DNA of 64,000 bases, from the NCBI RefSeq assembly GCF_016025255.1, contig NZ_CP065592.1, forward strand, positions 1,159,122 through 1,223,121. Reading direction: 5' to 3'. Below the pieces are notes generated by a model. The model saw nothing but the letters and a program-made list of their open reading frames with translations, made no database searches and was not told the DNA's origin. A program made the position numbers and the translations under genes. This stretch comes from Sphingosinicella flava. GTDB lineage: Bacteria > Pseudomonadota > Alphaproteobacteria > Sphingomonadales > Sphingomonadaceae. How positions within the stretch are numbered: position 1 is the stretch's first letter; each line of letters starts with the position of its first letter. Of the stretch, positions 8,946-18,125 are shown piece by piece.

Positions 8946-10355
8946 ATGCATGCACTGGTGGCTCATGATCGGCATTTGTGGCGCGCCGAGGCGCGGGCGA
9001 CTGCGTCGCTCGCTTATCCGATCGTGCTCACCAATGTCGCCCAAGCGCTGATCCACGCGACGGACGTGGTGCTTTTGGGTTGGGTCGGGGCCCGGACGCT
9101 CGCGGCGGGAACGCTCGGCATCAATCTTTATTTCGCTTTCCTCATCTTCGGCATGGGCCTCGTCACCGCGGCCTCGCCGATGATCGCGCGGGAACTGGGG
9201 CGCAAGGCGCATAGCGTGCGCGACGTGCGGCGCACCGTGCGGCAGACAATGTGGGCAGCCGTTGCGATCGCGGTCCCGATCTGGGCTATCACCTGGAATG
9301 CCGAAGCCATCCTGCTCGCCTTTGGACAGGAGCCCGGACTGGCCCGCGACGCCGCGGCGTTCGTGCGGTCGCTGCAATGGGGTCTTCTTCCCTATCTGCT
9401 CTACCTCGTTCTGCGTAATTTCCTCGCCGCGCTGGAACGGCCGGGCTGGTCTCTGGCGGTCGGAATCGCCGCCGTCTGCGTCAACGCAATCGTCAATTAC
9501 GGCCTGATCTTCGGCAAGTTCGGACTGCCCGCTCTCGGCCTCATGGGGGCGGGAATCGGTAGCTCTCTGTCCAATCTCTTCATGTTCGCCAGCATGGTTC
9601 TGGTGGTCACGTTCCATCCGCGCTTCCGCCGTTACCGCCTGTTCGGTCATTTTTGGCGCAGCGACTGGGAGCGCTTTCGCGAGGTGTGGAAGCTCGGTCT
9701 GCCCATCGCGGTGACGCTAGGGCTCGAAGTCACCATCTTCAATGCCGCCGTGTTCCTGATGGGCCTGATCGGGGCCAGCTCCATCGCCGCCCACGCCATC
9801 GCGATCCAAGTCGCCGCCTTCACCTTCATGGTGCCAATGGGCCTGGCGCAGGCGGCAACGGTGCGTGTCGGTACGGCTTATGGCCGCAACGACCGCGAAG
9901 GGATTACCCGCGCGGGCTGGACCGCATTCGCGCTGGGCACCGGTTTCATGACCCTGATGGCCCTGGTGATATGGAGCATTCCGGACACCCTGATCGCCGC
10001 CTTCCTCGACACGAAGGATCCCGCCAATGCGGAGGTGGTGGCGCTTGCCGCCGCCTTCCTGTCCGTCGCGGCGCTGTTTCAAATCGTCGACGGCGCGCAG
10101 GTGATCGGCGCGGGCATGCTGCGCGGGCTGCACGATACGCGCATTCCGATGATTTATGCGGCGATCGGATATTGGGCGGTCGGCCTCGGCACATCCATCC
10201 TGCTGGCCTTCTGGGCGGGCTGGGACGGTGTCGGCGTCTGGACCGGCCTCGCCGCCGGGCTCGCCGCCGTATCGGTGTTGATGATCTGGCGCTGGACGAG
10301 GCGCGAAAGGCTGGGGCTGGTCGACGGTTGCGCTTCGTCCGCCCCGCGCCCATGA
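8946..10355 (+). CDS. MATE family multidrug/sodium antiporter
   Basis: 469 residues with about twelve hydrophobic segments in two similar halves. The first half begins ASLAYPIVLTNVAQALIHATDVVLLGWVGARTLAAGTL, typical of NorM-like MATE exporters; the second repeats LGLPIAVTLGLEVTIFNAAVFLMGLIGASSIAAHAIAIQ. These carriers expel cationic drugs from the cytoplasm using sodium or proton gradients. Substrate unknown. The next gene, dapB, follows after 21 bases on the same strand. Confidence 0.9.
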   Translation: MHALVAHDRHLWRAEARATASLAYPIVLTNVAQALIHATDVVLLGWVGARTLAAGTLGINLYFAFLIFGMGLVTAASPMIARELGRKAHSVRDVRRTVRQTMWAAVAIAVPIWAITWNAEAILLAFGQEPGLARDAAAFVRSLQWGLLPYLLYLVLRNFLAALERPGWSLAVGIAAVCVNAIVNYGLIFGKFGLPALGLMGAGIGSSLSNLFMFASMVLVVTFHPRFRRYRLFGHFWRSDWERFREVWKLGLPIAVTLGLEVTIFNAAVFLMGLIGASSIAAHAIAIQVAAFTFMVPMGLAQAATVRVGTAYGRNDREGITRAGWTAFALGTGFMTLMALVIWSIPDTLIAAFLDTKDPANAEVVALAAAFLSVAALFQIVDGAQVIGAGMLRGLHDTRIPMIYAAIGYWAVGLGTSILLAFWAGWDGVGVWTGLAAGLAAVSVLMIWRWTRRERLGLVDGCASSAPRP

Positions 10356-10376
10356 AGCGACTGGAAAGGGGCTTTG

Positions 10377-11069
10377 ATGATCAGGATCGGATTGTTCGGC
10401 GCGGGCGGACGAATGGGCAAGGCCATAATCGGCGCGGCGCACGGCATTGCCGATATTGTCGATGAAAGCCCAGACGCCTTCATCGACTTTTCCGCGCCTG
10501 CGGCTTTGAAATCCAATCTGGACGCGGCGGTGGCGGCGGGAAAGCCCATCGTGATCGGCACCACCGGCCTTACGCTCGACCATCATGCCGCATTGGACGA
10601 AGCCGCCCGTGCCGTTCCGGTGCTGCAGGCCGCGAACATGTCGCTCGGCGTCAACATTCTCGCCCACATCGTCCGGGAAACGGCGGCACGGCTGGGGCCG
10701 GATTGGGACATCGAAATCCTGGAGATGCACCACCGGCACAAGGCGGACGCCCCATCCGGCACGGGCTTGCTGCTCGGTCGGGCAGCGGCAGCGGGCCGCG
10801 GCGTCGATCTCGATGCCGTCAGCGACAAGGCCCGCGACGGGATTACCGGTCCGCGCGAGGAAGGCCATATCGGTTTCGCGGTCATGCGCGGCGGATCGGT
10901 GGCGGGCGACCATCAAGTGGTATTCGCCGGCGAAGGCGAGAGGATCGAGCTCGGCCACCGCGCCGAAAGCCGCGCCATCTTCGCCCAAGGGGCGCTGAAG
11001 GCCGCGCAGTGGATCGTGGGCAAACCCGCCGGACGCTACACTATGGATGACGTACTGGGCCTTTCGTGA
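10377..11069 (+). CDS. dapB: 4-hydroxy-tetrahydrodipicolinate reductase
   Basis: 230 residues. ATG at 10377 chosen because GGAAAGGGG precedes it; the TTG three bases earlier is less likely. NAD(P) loop IGLFGAGGRMGKAI, IVIGTTGLTLDHH, and the signature EMHHRHKADAPSGTG with the catalytic His and Lys. Reduces the cyclic intermediate of the lysine and meso-diaminopimelate pathway. It is shorter than most family members (about 240-270) because the stretch between the first helix and DAFIDFSAPAAL is compressed to IIGAAHGIADIVDESP. Overlaps nth by four bases (GTGA). Confidence 0.93.
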   Translation: MIRIGLFGAGGRMGKAIIGAAHGIADIVDESPDAFIDFSAPAALKSNLDAAVAAGKPIVIGTTGLTLDHHAALDEAARAVPVLQAANMSLGVNILAHIVRETAARLGPDWDIEILEMHHRHKADAPSGTGLLLGRAAAAGRGVDLDAVSDKARDGITGPREEGHIGFAVMRGGSVAGDHQVVFAGEGERIELGHRAESRAIFAQGALKAAQWIVGKPAGRYTMDDVLGLS

Positions 11070-11755
11070 ACAAGACGGAAGTCGAGACCTTCTACGCCCG
11101 GCTGGCGGAGCGGACGCCCAATCCGAAGACCGAGCTTGAATATGTGAATACCTACACCCTGCTCGTCGCCGTCGTGCTGTCCGCGCAGGCGACGGACGCA
11201 GGCGTGAACATCGCCACTCGTCCCCTCTTCAAGACGGTGCAGACGCCGCAGGCAATGCTGGAGCTGGGCGAGGACGGCGTGCGCGAGGCGATCAAGACGA
11301 TCGGCCTCTTCCGCACCAAGGCGAAGAACGTCATCGGCCTCAGCCGCATGCTTGTCGACCATTATGGCGGGGAAGTACCGCGCACGCGCGAGGAACTGGA
11401 GGCCCTGCCCGGCGTCGGCCGCAAGACCGCAAACGTCGTGCTGAACACCGCGTTCGGCGAGGAGACCTTCGCCGTCGACACCCATATCTTCCGCGTCGGC
11501 AACCGCACCGGCCTCGCGCCCGGCAAAACCCCGCTCGCGGTCGAGTTAAAGCTCGATAAGGTGACGCCGGGGCCCTATCGCAAGGACGCTCACCATCTCC
11601 TGATCCTCCATGGCCGCTACGTCTGTAAGGCGCGCGTGCCCGAATGCTGGCGATGCGTGGTGGCCGATCTATGCCGTTACAAGTCGAAAACACCGCCGCC
11701 CGGCACAGATGCTGGATCCAAGGCGTCGAAGCGGCGGGGCGAGCAGAAAGCCTAA
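11066..11755 (+). CDS. nth: Endonuclease III (DNA glycosylase/AP lyase)
   Basis: 229 residues from a GTG that overlaps the dapB stop. Helix-hairpin-helix LPGVGRKTANVV with the catalytic Lys, catalytic Asp in FAVDTHIFRV, and the [4Fe-4S] ligands in the spacing C-x6-C-x2-C-x5-C (VCKARVPECWRCVVADLC). Removes oxidised pyrimidines from DNA in base excision repair. A basic tail after the cluster (KSKTPPPGTDAGSKASKRR) is extra. Confidence 0.95.
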   Translation: MNKTEVETFYARLAERTPNPKTELEYVNTYTLLVAVVLSAQATDAGVNIATRPLFKTVQTPQAMLELGEDGVREAIKTIGLFRTKAKNVIGLSRMLVDHYGGEVPRTREELEALPGVGRKTANVVLNTAFGEETFAVDTHIFRVGNRTGLAPGKTPLAVELKLDKVTPGPYRKDAHHLLILHGRYVCKARVPECWRCVVADLCRYKSKTPPPGTDAGSKASKRRGEQKA

Positions 11756-11853
11756 CTTATGCGAAAGGCCAATAAAGGGCACCGGCCCAGGCTGGCCTGC
11801 GAAAAGCCCTAGCCCCTGCGGCCTTGCTTTGCTAAGCGCCCTCCATTGCGCCG

Positions 11854-11930
11854 GCACCCGTAGCTCAGCTGGATAGAGCGTTGCCCTCCGAAGGCAAAGG
11901 CCAGAGGTTCGAATCCTCTCGGGTGCGCCA
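11854..11930 (+). tRNA. tRNA-Arg (anticodon CCG)
   Basis: Acceptor stem GCACCCG pairs with CGGGTGC, then discriminator G and encoded CCA. D-arm region TAGCTCAGCTGGATAGAGC, anticodon stem TTGCC/GGCAA with loop CTCCGAA (anticodon CCG, reads CGG), and T-arm AGAGGTTCGAATCCTCT. All four stems pair by eye. Length 77. Confidence 0.97.
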
Positions 11931-12038
11931 ACCCCATTCCCTTCTCTTGCCATCATGCCGGCCACCGCGTGCGGTCAGCCTGTTCGAGGCTGTTGAAAAG
12001 CGGCTTTCAAACAAGACCATGATCGATAGAAAGGCCTG

Positions 12039-14102
12039 ATGGGTCTTTTCCGGAAAAAAGTGCCGCTGGATCCCCTCGTGGACGATCCTTTTGACTATCC
12101 AATGACGCCGGGGGCCGATCCCCGAGGGGCGGCGGACGCGAAGCTCCCCCCGCGCTGGCGGTGGTGGAAGCGCGGCTTTTACGCCTTTTCAGCGATCTTT
12201 TTCCTGCTCATCGCCTGGCTCGCGATCACCGCGCCCTTGTCGAAATCGCTGCAGCCGATCGCGCCGCCCAGCATCACCCTGCTGTCCGCCGACGGTCAGC
12301 CGATCGCGCGGCGGGGCGCCGTGATCGCCGAGCCGGTGGTCCTCTCGGAGTTGCCCGATCATGTTACCGGCGCCTTCACGGCCATCGAAGACCGGCGGTT
12401 TCAGAGCCATTGGGGCATCGATCCGCGCGGCATTGCACGGGCGATGTGGAACAATCTCAAAGCCGGAGGCATGCGCGAGGGCGGCAGCACGATCACCCAG
12501 CAACTCGCCAAAATGTCCTTTCTGTCCAACGATCGCACCTTCGGTCGCAAAGCGCAGGAAGCGGCGATCGCCTTGTGGCTCGAAGCCTGGCTGACCAAGG
12601 ACGAGATCCTCACCCGGTATCTGTCCAACGCCTATTTCGGCGATAACGTCTATGGCCTGCGTGCGGCGGCGCGCCACTATTTCAATCGTGATCCTGAAGA
12701 CCTGAACGCCGGACAGGCGGCCTTGCTGGCCGGATTGATGAAGGCGCCCTCCCGTCTTGCGCCGACGAAGAACCTGAAAGGCGCGCGCGAACGGGCGAAA
12801 CTGGTGGTCGGCGCGATGGTCGAAACCGGCGTCCTGACCCAGGCGGAGGCAGACCGGTTGAAGCCGGTGAAATTGAACGTCGGGCCGGTCAAGGATCTGC
12901 CTACCGGCACTTACTTCGCCGATTGGGTACTCGGCGAGGCGCGGGCCAGGGCGGACACGGGCTATGGCGAGCAGACGATCGAGACGACGCTCGACAGCCG
13001 CCTGCAGGCGCTGGCGAACCGGGTCGTGCGCCGCGCAGGGCTTGGGCGGCATCAGGTGGCCCTGGTCGCGATGCGGCCGGATGGCCGGGTCGTCGCGATG
13101 ATCGGGGGCAAGAGCTATAAGGACAGCCCGTTCAATCGCGCCACGCAAGCCAAGAGGCAGCCGGGATCGACGTTCAAATTGTTCGTCTACCTTGCCGCCC
13201 TGCGTGCGGGCATGACGCCGGAAAGCCGGATCGAGGATGCTCCCGTGACAATCGGCGATTGGTCTCCGCGCAATTCGGACGGACGGTATCGCGGGACGAT
13301 CTCCCTGCGCGATGCGTTCGCCCGGTCGAGCAATGTCGCCGCCGTTCGTCTGCAGGAACGGGTAGGCCGGAACAATGTGACGCAGGCGGCGCGCGACCTT
13401 GGCCTCTCCGGCGCGCTGACGCCGCAGCCGAGCCTGGCCCTCGGCACGTCTGGCGCGACGCTCCTGGAAATGACGTCCGCTTATGCCGCTGTGGCCGCCA
13501 ACCGTTATCCGGTCGCCGCCCATGGCCTGCCGCAACCCGAAGAAGGCTGGTTCTCGCAGATGTGGAACGGCCCCAAGAGCTTCGGCAACCGCACTTGGCA
13601 GATGCTGCTCGACCTTTTGTGGGCATCGGCCAACGAAGGCACCGGCCGCGCAGCCGCCTTGCCGGTGCCGACTTTCGGAAAAACCGGCACGACCCAGGAC
13701 AGCCGCGACGCCATCTTCATCGGCTTTGCCAAGGATCTGGTGGTCGGGGTGTGGATCGGCAATGACGACAACAGCCCCCTTCCCGGCGGCACGGCCGGCG
13801 GCGGCCTGCCGGCGCGTATCTGGCGCGATTTCATGGGCGGGGCGCTGGGTGTTGGAGTGCGGGCCGCCCCTGCGACCACTCAAGAGACGGAACCGGATAT
13901 TTCAAATGAAAATCTGTCCATCGACGCGGTCATCGGCGACGATAGTGGCATCGTAAACCTTGAGATCGACACCCCCGCGCTAGATGTGACGATACCAATC
14001 CCTGTCAGGCCTGGGGATGACGAGGAAATCCCGGAACCGTCGGTCGTAATCGCACCCCCGCCGTCACGAGAACCGGCCGGTCAAACCGGCGAGAGGCGTT
14101 GA
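12039..14102 (+). CDS. Class A penicillin-binding protein (transglycosylase/transpeptidase)
   Basis: 687 residues. Cytoplasmic N-terminus, one transmembrane segment (about residues 47-67), a GT51 glycosyltransferase domain with EDRRFQSHWGIDPRGI and GGSTITQQLAK, then a transpeptidase domain with SxxK in QPGSTFKLF, SxN in RSSNVA and KTG in FGKTGTT. It polymerises and crosslinks peptidoglycan on the periplasmic side of the inner membrane. The C-terminal 90 residues after RIWRDFMGGALG are acidic and proline-rich (VIAPPPSREP). Close to PBP1a/PbpC-like proteins; I cannot choose one symbol. Start supported by GAAAGG upstream. Confidence 0.93.
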   Translation: MGLFRKKVPLDPLVDDPFDYPMTPGADPRGAADAKLPPRWRWWKRGFYAFSAIFFLLIAWLAITAPLSKSLQPIAPPSITLLSADGQPIARRGAVIAEPVVLSELPDHVTGAFTAIEDRRFQSHWGIDPRGIARAMWNNLKAGGMREGGSTITQQLAKMSFLSNDRTFGRKAQEAAIALWLEAWLTKDEILTRYLSNAYFGDNVYGLRAAARHYFNRDPEDLNAGQAALLAGLMKAPSRLAPTKNLKGARERAKLVVGAMVETGVLTQAEADRLKPVKLNVGPVKDLPTGTYFADWVLGEARARADTGYGEQTIETTLDSRLQALANRVVRRAGLGRHQVALVAMRPDGRVVAMIGGKSYKDSPFNRATQAKRQPGSTFKLFVYLAALRAGMTPESRIEDAPVTIGDWSPRNSDGRYRGTISLRDAFARSSNVAAVRLQERVGRNNVTQAARDLGLSGALTPQPSLALGTSGATLLEMTSAYAAVAANRYPVAAHGLPQPEEGWFSQMWNGPKSFGNRTWQMLLDLLWASANEGTGRAAALPVPTFGKTGTTQDSRDAIFIGFAKDLVVGVWIGNDDNSPLPGGTAGGGLPARIWRDFMGGALGVGVRAAPATTQETEPDISNENLSIDAVIGDDSGIVNLEIDTPALDVTIPIPVRPGDDEEIPEPSVVIAPPPSREPAGQTGERR

Positions 14103-14288
14103 CCTAAAACGGTTTTTCCGATTTCCGGCACGATCGTGGCTTATACATCACAGGTAACAAGCGTTTTTGCGAGGACAAGATTAGAGCCTTAAACCTGTAA
14201 CAGAATCGGCGTAGGCGCGCCTCGTTCGCTGCACCGCAACACGCGGCGATGGTTCGATTCGGGCTACTAGCCTTTCTGGGGGTATATC

Positions 14289-17200
14289 GTGAGAATTCTT
14301 CCGTTTCTTTGCGCAACCAGCGCGCTTATCATGCCTGTTGCCGCTTATGCGCAGCAGATTACAACCGAAATCGGCGGTCAGGTGACCGATCAGACCGGTG
14401 CGAGCCTTTCCGGCGCGACCGTGATCGTCACCGATACCCGGACCGGTGCGGAGCGCACCTTCACGACCGGCGCAGACGGCACCTTCTCCGCCCGCGGCCT
14501 CACCACGGGCGGTCCTTACACCGTCACGGCGACCATCCCCGGTTACCAGGGGCAAACGGTGGAGCAGGTTTTCACGAACCTCCAGGGCGAGACGCGCCTC
14601 ACCTTCGCTCTCGAAAGCGAGCAGACGGCCGGCGACAACACCATCGTCGTGACCGGATCGCGCGTCGGCCTGACGCAGCTTGCCACGGGCCCCGGCACAT
14701 CCTTCGGCGAGGAAGTCCTTGCCAATGCCCCTAGCTTCAACCGCGACGTCCGCGACATCATCCGTCTCGATCCGCGCGTCAGCCTCGACCGCGACGATGG
14801 CGGTTCGGGTCAGGACCGGATTTCCTGCCTCGGCGGTAACGACCGCGGCAACACCTTCACCGTCGACGGCATTCCGCAGAGCGACGTTTACGGCCTCAAC
14901 GACACGGGCTTTTCGGCCCGCAGCTCGACCCCGCTGCCTTATGACGCGATCCGCGAAACGCAGGTTCAGTTCGCGCCCTTCGACGTCGATTATGGCCAGT
15001 TTACCGGCTGCGCGATCAACGTCGTGACCAAATCGGGCACCAACGATCTCCGCGCGGGTGGCTTCTTCGAATATTCGGATGCGAGCCTCCGCGGCAAGAA
15101 GGTCGCAGACCGCGACGTCGCGGCAATCCGCCCCGAAAAGCGCTGGGGCGTTTCGCTTGGCGGCCCGATCATCCGCGATACCCTGTTCCTGTTTGGCGCC
15201 TATGAGCATCATGAGGCCGGCCAGTCCCAGGATGACGGCCCCGCCGGCGCCGAACCCGCTTATGCCAACCCGCAGACGGGCATCACCGAAGCCCAGTTCA
15301 ACGAAATCCGCGAGGTGCTGCGCAGCACCTACGGGATCGATACCGGCGATCTGGTTTACAGCCGGGATTATACCAGCGACCGCTACTTCCTGCGCGGCGA
15401 CTGGCAGATCAACGACGATCACCGCCTAGAAGCAACCTACCAGCGTCTCGAAGAAGCAACCGTTCGTCCGGACGACCTGTTCACAGGAAATTCGCCCCAA
15501 GCGATCGGCCGCAACACTTTCCACATTAGCGGTACCCTCTCAAATTATTATTCGGGCCGCCTTTATTCGCAGTGGACGGACAACGTTTCGACCGAACTGC
15601 GCTACTCCCGTTCAGAAATTACCGACCGGCAGGATCCGATCGGCGGCGGCGAGGCTCAGTCCGACAACCCCATCCCGCGCATCATCGTCGGCATCGACAA
15701 TCCGACTGGCCCCGATGGCGCCGTGCTGGCCGGGCCGGGCAATTCGCGTTCAGCCAACGATCTGCGCACCAAGGTCGAACAATATCGTGCGGTAATCAAC
15801 CTTGATGCTGGCAATCACCGGTTCAAGCTGGGTGCCGAGCTCAACGAGGCAGATCTGTTCAATCTTTTCGTCCAGAATGCCACTGGAACGCTGGTCTTCC
15901 GCAATATCGCCGATCTTCGCGCTGGCCGGCTTTCCCCTGGCACGGTGCCGACGAACCGAGCCTGCACCTCTGCGACGACGACGACCACTCCGGTCAACAT
16001 CATCAACGGCTGCACCTACGGTGCCTTCGGTAACTTCACGCCCACAGGCGACATCACTGAAGCAGCTGCGGAATTCAAGCGCAGCCTCTATTCGGTCTAT
16101 GCTCAAGACGATTGGAGCATGAACGATGCGCTCGACGTCACGGCCGGTGTCCGGATCGATTGGTATGATGGCGGGCGTCCGGATTATAATCCGGTGTTCG
16201 AACGCCGCTACGGCATTCCTAACAACACCAGTTTCAGCAACATCGATCCGGTCATTTTGCCGCGCGTCGCTGCGACCTACGACCTTGGCGATTTCAGCCT
16301 GTTCCGTCGCGCCCAGGTTCGCGCAGGCGTCGGCGTCTTTTCGGGCGGCGACCCGCTCGTTTGGTTCGGCAACGCCTTCCAGAATGACGGCAGCACATTT
16401 GCAACGGGCAACAGCAGCGCAACGGGCTGCCCGCGTGGCCAGATCAGTGTGCTGACCAATGGCACCTTCACCGGCGTACCGCAGTGCATCCAGGCTGCGG
16501 CGCAAGCAAGCGCTGCAGCTGGCCAGGGCAACACCCAGTCGATCGATCCCGACATTCAAATGCCGACCGTGCTGCGCGCGAATATCGGTTTTGAAACCGA
16601 GCTGAATTTCGCGTCCAGTGGTTTCTTCAGCGGCTGGGATCTCGATGCCGACTATATCTACAGCAAGTATCGCAATCCTTTCACGCTGGTCGATCTTGCC
16701 CAGGCGGTGAATCCGGCGCGCGGTCTCAACGGCTTCACCCGCGACGGACGCCCAATCTATACCTCTATCGATCTGCTGGCGACGGGCTGTAACGGCAAGC
16801 TCGTGGATGCAGGCGCTCCGCCGGTTTACGAGAACCTGACGTCGCAATGCTTCACGGGCAGCCGCGGCGGCGAACTGATGCTCACCAATTCGGACGGCTA
16901 CCGCAGCCAGATCGCCTCGTTCCTGCTGTCGAAGAATTTCGAAGGGGGCGTGATCACCGAGGGCGGTTCGACCTATATCACGCTCGGCTATGCCTATACC
17001 GACGCGCAAGACCGCCGGAATATGTACAACTCGACAGCTGGCTCGAATTACAGCCTTTCGGCCGCATTCGATCGCCAGAATCCGGCCGCGTCGACCGGAT
17101 TCTACGAAAGCCGCCACAACATCGCTTTCTCGGCTAACTTCCGGAATGAGTTCTTCTCGGACCTGGGAACGTCGCTGAGCTTGAGCTTCGTGGCGCGCTC

Positions 17201-17774
17201 GGGCCGTCCGTACAGCCTGACCTTCACTGGCAACGGCGTGTTCAACACCACCAATGGCGGTCTCACGAGCAACGACAACGCCCTGCTCTATGTCCCGAGC
17301 GGCATCGACGATCCGAACATTTCGCCACTGTCGAACGCAACGGAAGTGGCGGAGCTCGTCGAGTTCGTGAACAGCCTGGATTGCGCCCGCGAGTATCGCG
17401 GTGCATCGATCAAGCGCAACTCGTGCCGGAACGACTGGTATTTCGATCTCGACCTGACGCTGTCCCAGGAACTGCCTGGGCCGGGCCGCCTGTTCGGCCG
17501 GAACGATCGCATGCGTGCGTTCGCCACGGTGGATAATTTCCTGAACCTTCTCGACAAGAACTGGAACGTGCAGAATCGCCGGAACTTCTCCGGCCTGCAG
17601 GACGTCGCGTCGCTCGGCAGCAGGACCGTGAACGGGATCGTCTATAACGGCGTCGACGCGGACGGCAGGTACATCATCAATACCTTCACCGGCGACACGT
17701 TCGACAGCGACAACGGCGTCAACATTTCGTCATCCGTATGGCGCCTCAAGGTTGGCCTGAGCTACGAATTCTAA
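14289..17774 (+). CDS. TonB-dependent receptor with N-terminal carboxypeptidase-regulatory-like domain (Oar type)
   Basis: 1161 residues from a GTG with GGGGG seven bases upstream. Signal peptide MRILPFLCATSALIMPVAAYAQQ, then a beta-sandwich domain (about 25-110: GGQVTDQTGASLSGATVIVTD), then a plug beginning NTIVVTGSRVG and containing FTVDGIPQSD and INVVTKSGTN, then a large outer-membrane barrel ending WRLKVGLSYEF with the terminal aromatic residue. Substrate unknown; there is no linked enzyme or transporter that would point to one. It stands alone, with a 186-base leader and a strong terminator. Confidence 0.92.
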   Translation: MRILPFLCATSALIMPVAAYAQQITTEIGGQVTDQTGASLSGATVIVTDTRTGAERTFTTGADGTFSARGLTTGGPYTVTATIPGYQGQTVEQVFTNLQGETRLTFALESEQTAGDNTIVVTGSRVGLTQLATGPGTSFGEEVLANAPSFNRDVRDIIRLDPRVSLDRDDGGSGQDRISCLGGNDRGNTFTVDGIPQSDVYGLNDTGFSARSSTPLPYDAIRETQVQFAPFDVDYGQFTGCAINVVTKSGTNDLRAGGFFEYSDASLRGKKVADRDVAAIRPEKRWGVSLGGPIIRDTLFLFGAYEHHEAGQSQDDGPAGAEPAYANPQTGITEAQFNEIREVLRSTYGIDTGDLVYSRDYTSDRYFLRGDWQINDDHRLEATYQRLEEATVRPDDLFTGNSPQAIGRNTFHISGTLSNYYSGRLYSQWTDNVSTELRYSRSEITDRQDPIGGGEAQSDNPIPRIIVGIDNPTGPDGAVLAGPGNSRSANDLRTKVEQYRAVINLDAGNHRFKLGAELNEADLFNLFVQNATGTLVFRNIADLRAGRLSPGTVPTNRACTSATTTTTPVNIINGCTYGAFGNFTPTGDITEAAAEFKRSLYSVYAQDDWSMNDALDVTAGVRIDWYDGGRPDYNPVFERRYGIPNNTSFSNIDPVILPRVAATYDLGDFSLFRRAQVRAGVGVFSGGDPLVWFGNAFQNDGSTFATGNSSATGCPRGQISVLTNGTFTGVPQCIQAAAQASAAAGQGNTQSIDPDIQMPTVLRANIGFETELNFASSGFFSGWDLDADYIYSKYRNPFTLVDLAQAVNPARGLNGFTRDGRPIYTSIDLLATGCNGKLVDAGAPPVYENLTSQCFTGSRGGELMLTNSDGYRSQIASFLLSKNFEGGVITEGGSTYITLGYAYTDAQDRRNMYNSTAGSNYSLSAAFDRQNPAASTGFYESRHNIAFSANFRNEFFSDLGTSLSLSFVARSGRPYSLTFTGNGVFNTTNGGLTSNDNALLYVPSGIDDPNISPLSNATEVAELVEFVNSLDCAREYRGASIKRNSCRNDWYFDLDLTLSQELPGPGRLFGRNDRMRAFATVDNFLNLLDKNWNVQNRRNFSGLQDVASLGSRTVNGIVYNGVDADGRYIINTFTGDTFDSDNGVNISSSVWRLKVGLSYEF

Positions 17775-17800
17775 TCGAATTCAAACTCATGGCCTGAAAT

Positions 17801-17833
17801 AAGACCGGCGGTGAGGTTCACCGCCGGTCTTTT
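17801..17833. terminator. Rho-independent terminator, probably bidirectional
   Basis: AAGACCGGCGGTGA, a three-base loop, TCACCGCCGGTCTT then TT. The stem is perfect over 14 pairs and has T-runs on both sides, so it can end the receptor transcript from the left and the small minus-strand gene from the right. Confidence 0.93.
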
Positions 17834-17836
17834 CAT

Positions 17837-18040
17837 TTAACGAGGGTTGGAAGTGCGCACCTTCCGCCGATCGTAATATTTCTTCGCCACATATCCCCCG
17901 GCCACAGCCAGCCCGAGAGGCCCGAAGGCGCGGCGGGCGAGGATTGGCGCGGCCCAGCCGAACAGGGCGCCCTTCGCGCCCCGGCCGCTTCGTTCCGCGA
18001 TCTTTTCGCCGATGATCGCACTCGCGATTTTGCCAAGCAT
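17837..18040 (-). CDS. Small conserved hydrophobic protein, function unknown
   Basis: 67 residues. Start taken at the ATG at 18040 (MLGKIASAIIGEKIAERSGRG), which has GGAGAAAATC before it; an ATG four codons upstream lacks one. The middle is hydrophobic and glycine-rich (GALFGWAAPILARRAFGPLGLAVAGGYVAKKYY), long enough for one or two membrane passes, with a basic tail RKVRTSNPR. I recall similar short proteins in sphingomonads but no function. Divergent from the AI-2E permease gene. Confidence 0.7.
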   Translation of the reverse strand: MLGKIASAIIGEKIAERSGRGAKGALFGWAAPILARRAFGPLGLAVAGGYVAKKYYDRRKVRTSNPR

Positions 18041-18125
18041 GATTTTCTCCATTCCCGTCGATACGGATTTGGATGAAAGAGCGCGGCAGTCGGGTTATGG
18101 TTCCACCACCGTTACGGGAGCTGTC

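Noticed and set aside
12189-13883. 564-codon open frame on the minus strand
   Set aside because: Antisense to the penicillin-binding protein, whose SxxK, SxN and KTG motifs prove the plus frame.
14104-14288. Riboswitch or structured leader before the large TonB receptor gene
   Set aside because: The 186-base leader shows no recognisable cobalamin or other riboswitch core (no B12-box-like stretch) and only weak pairing by eye.
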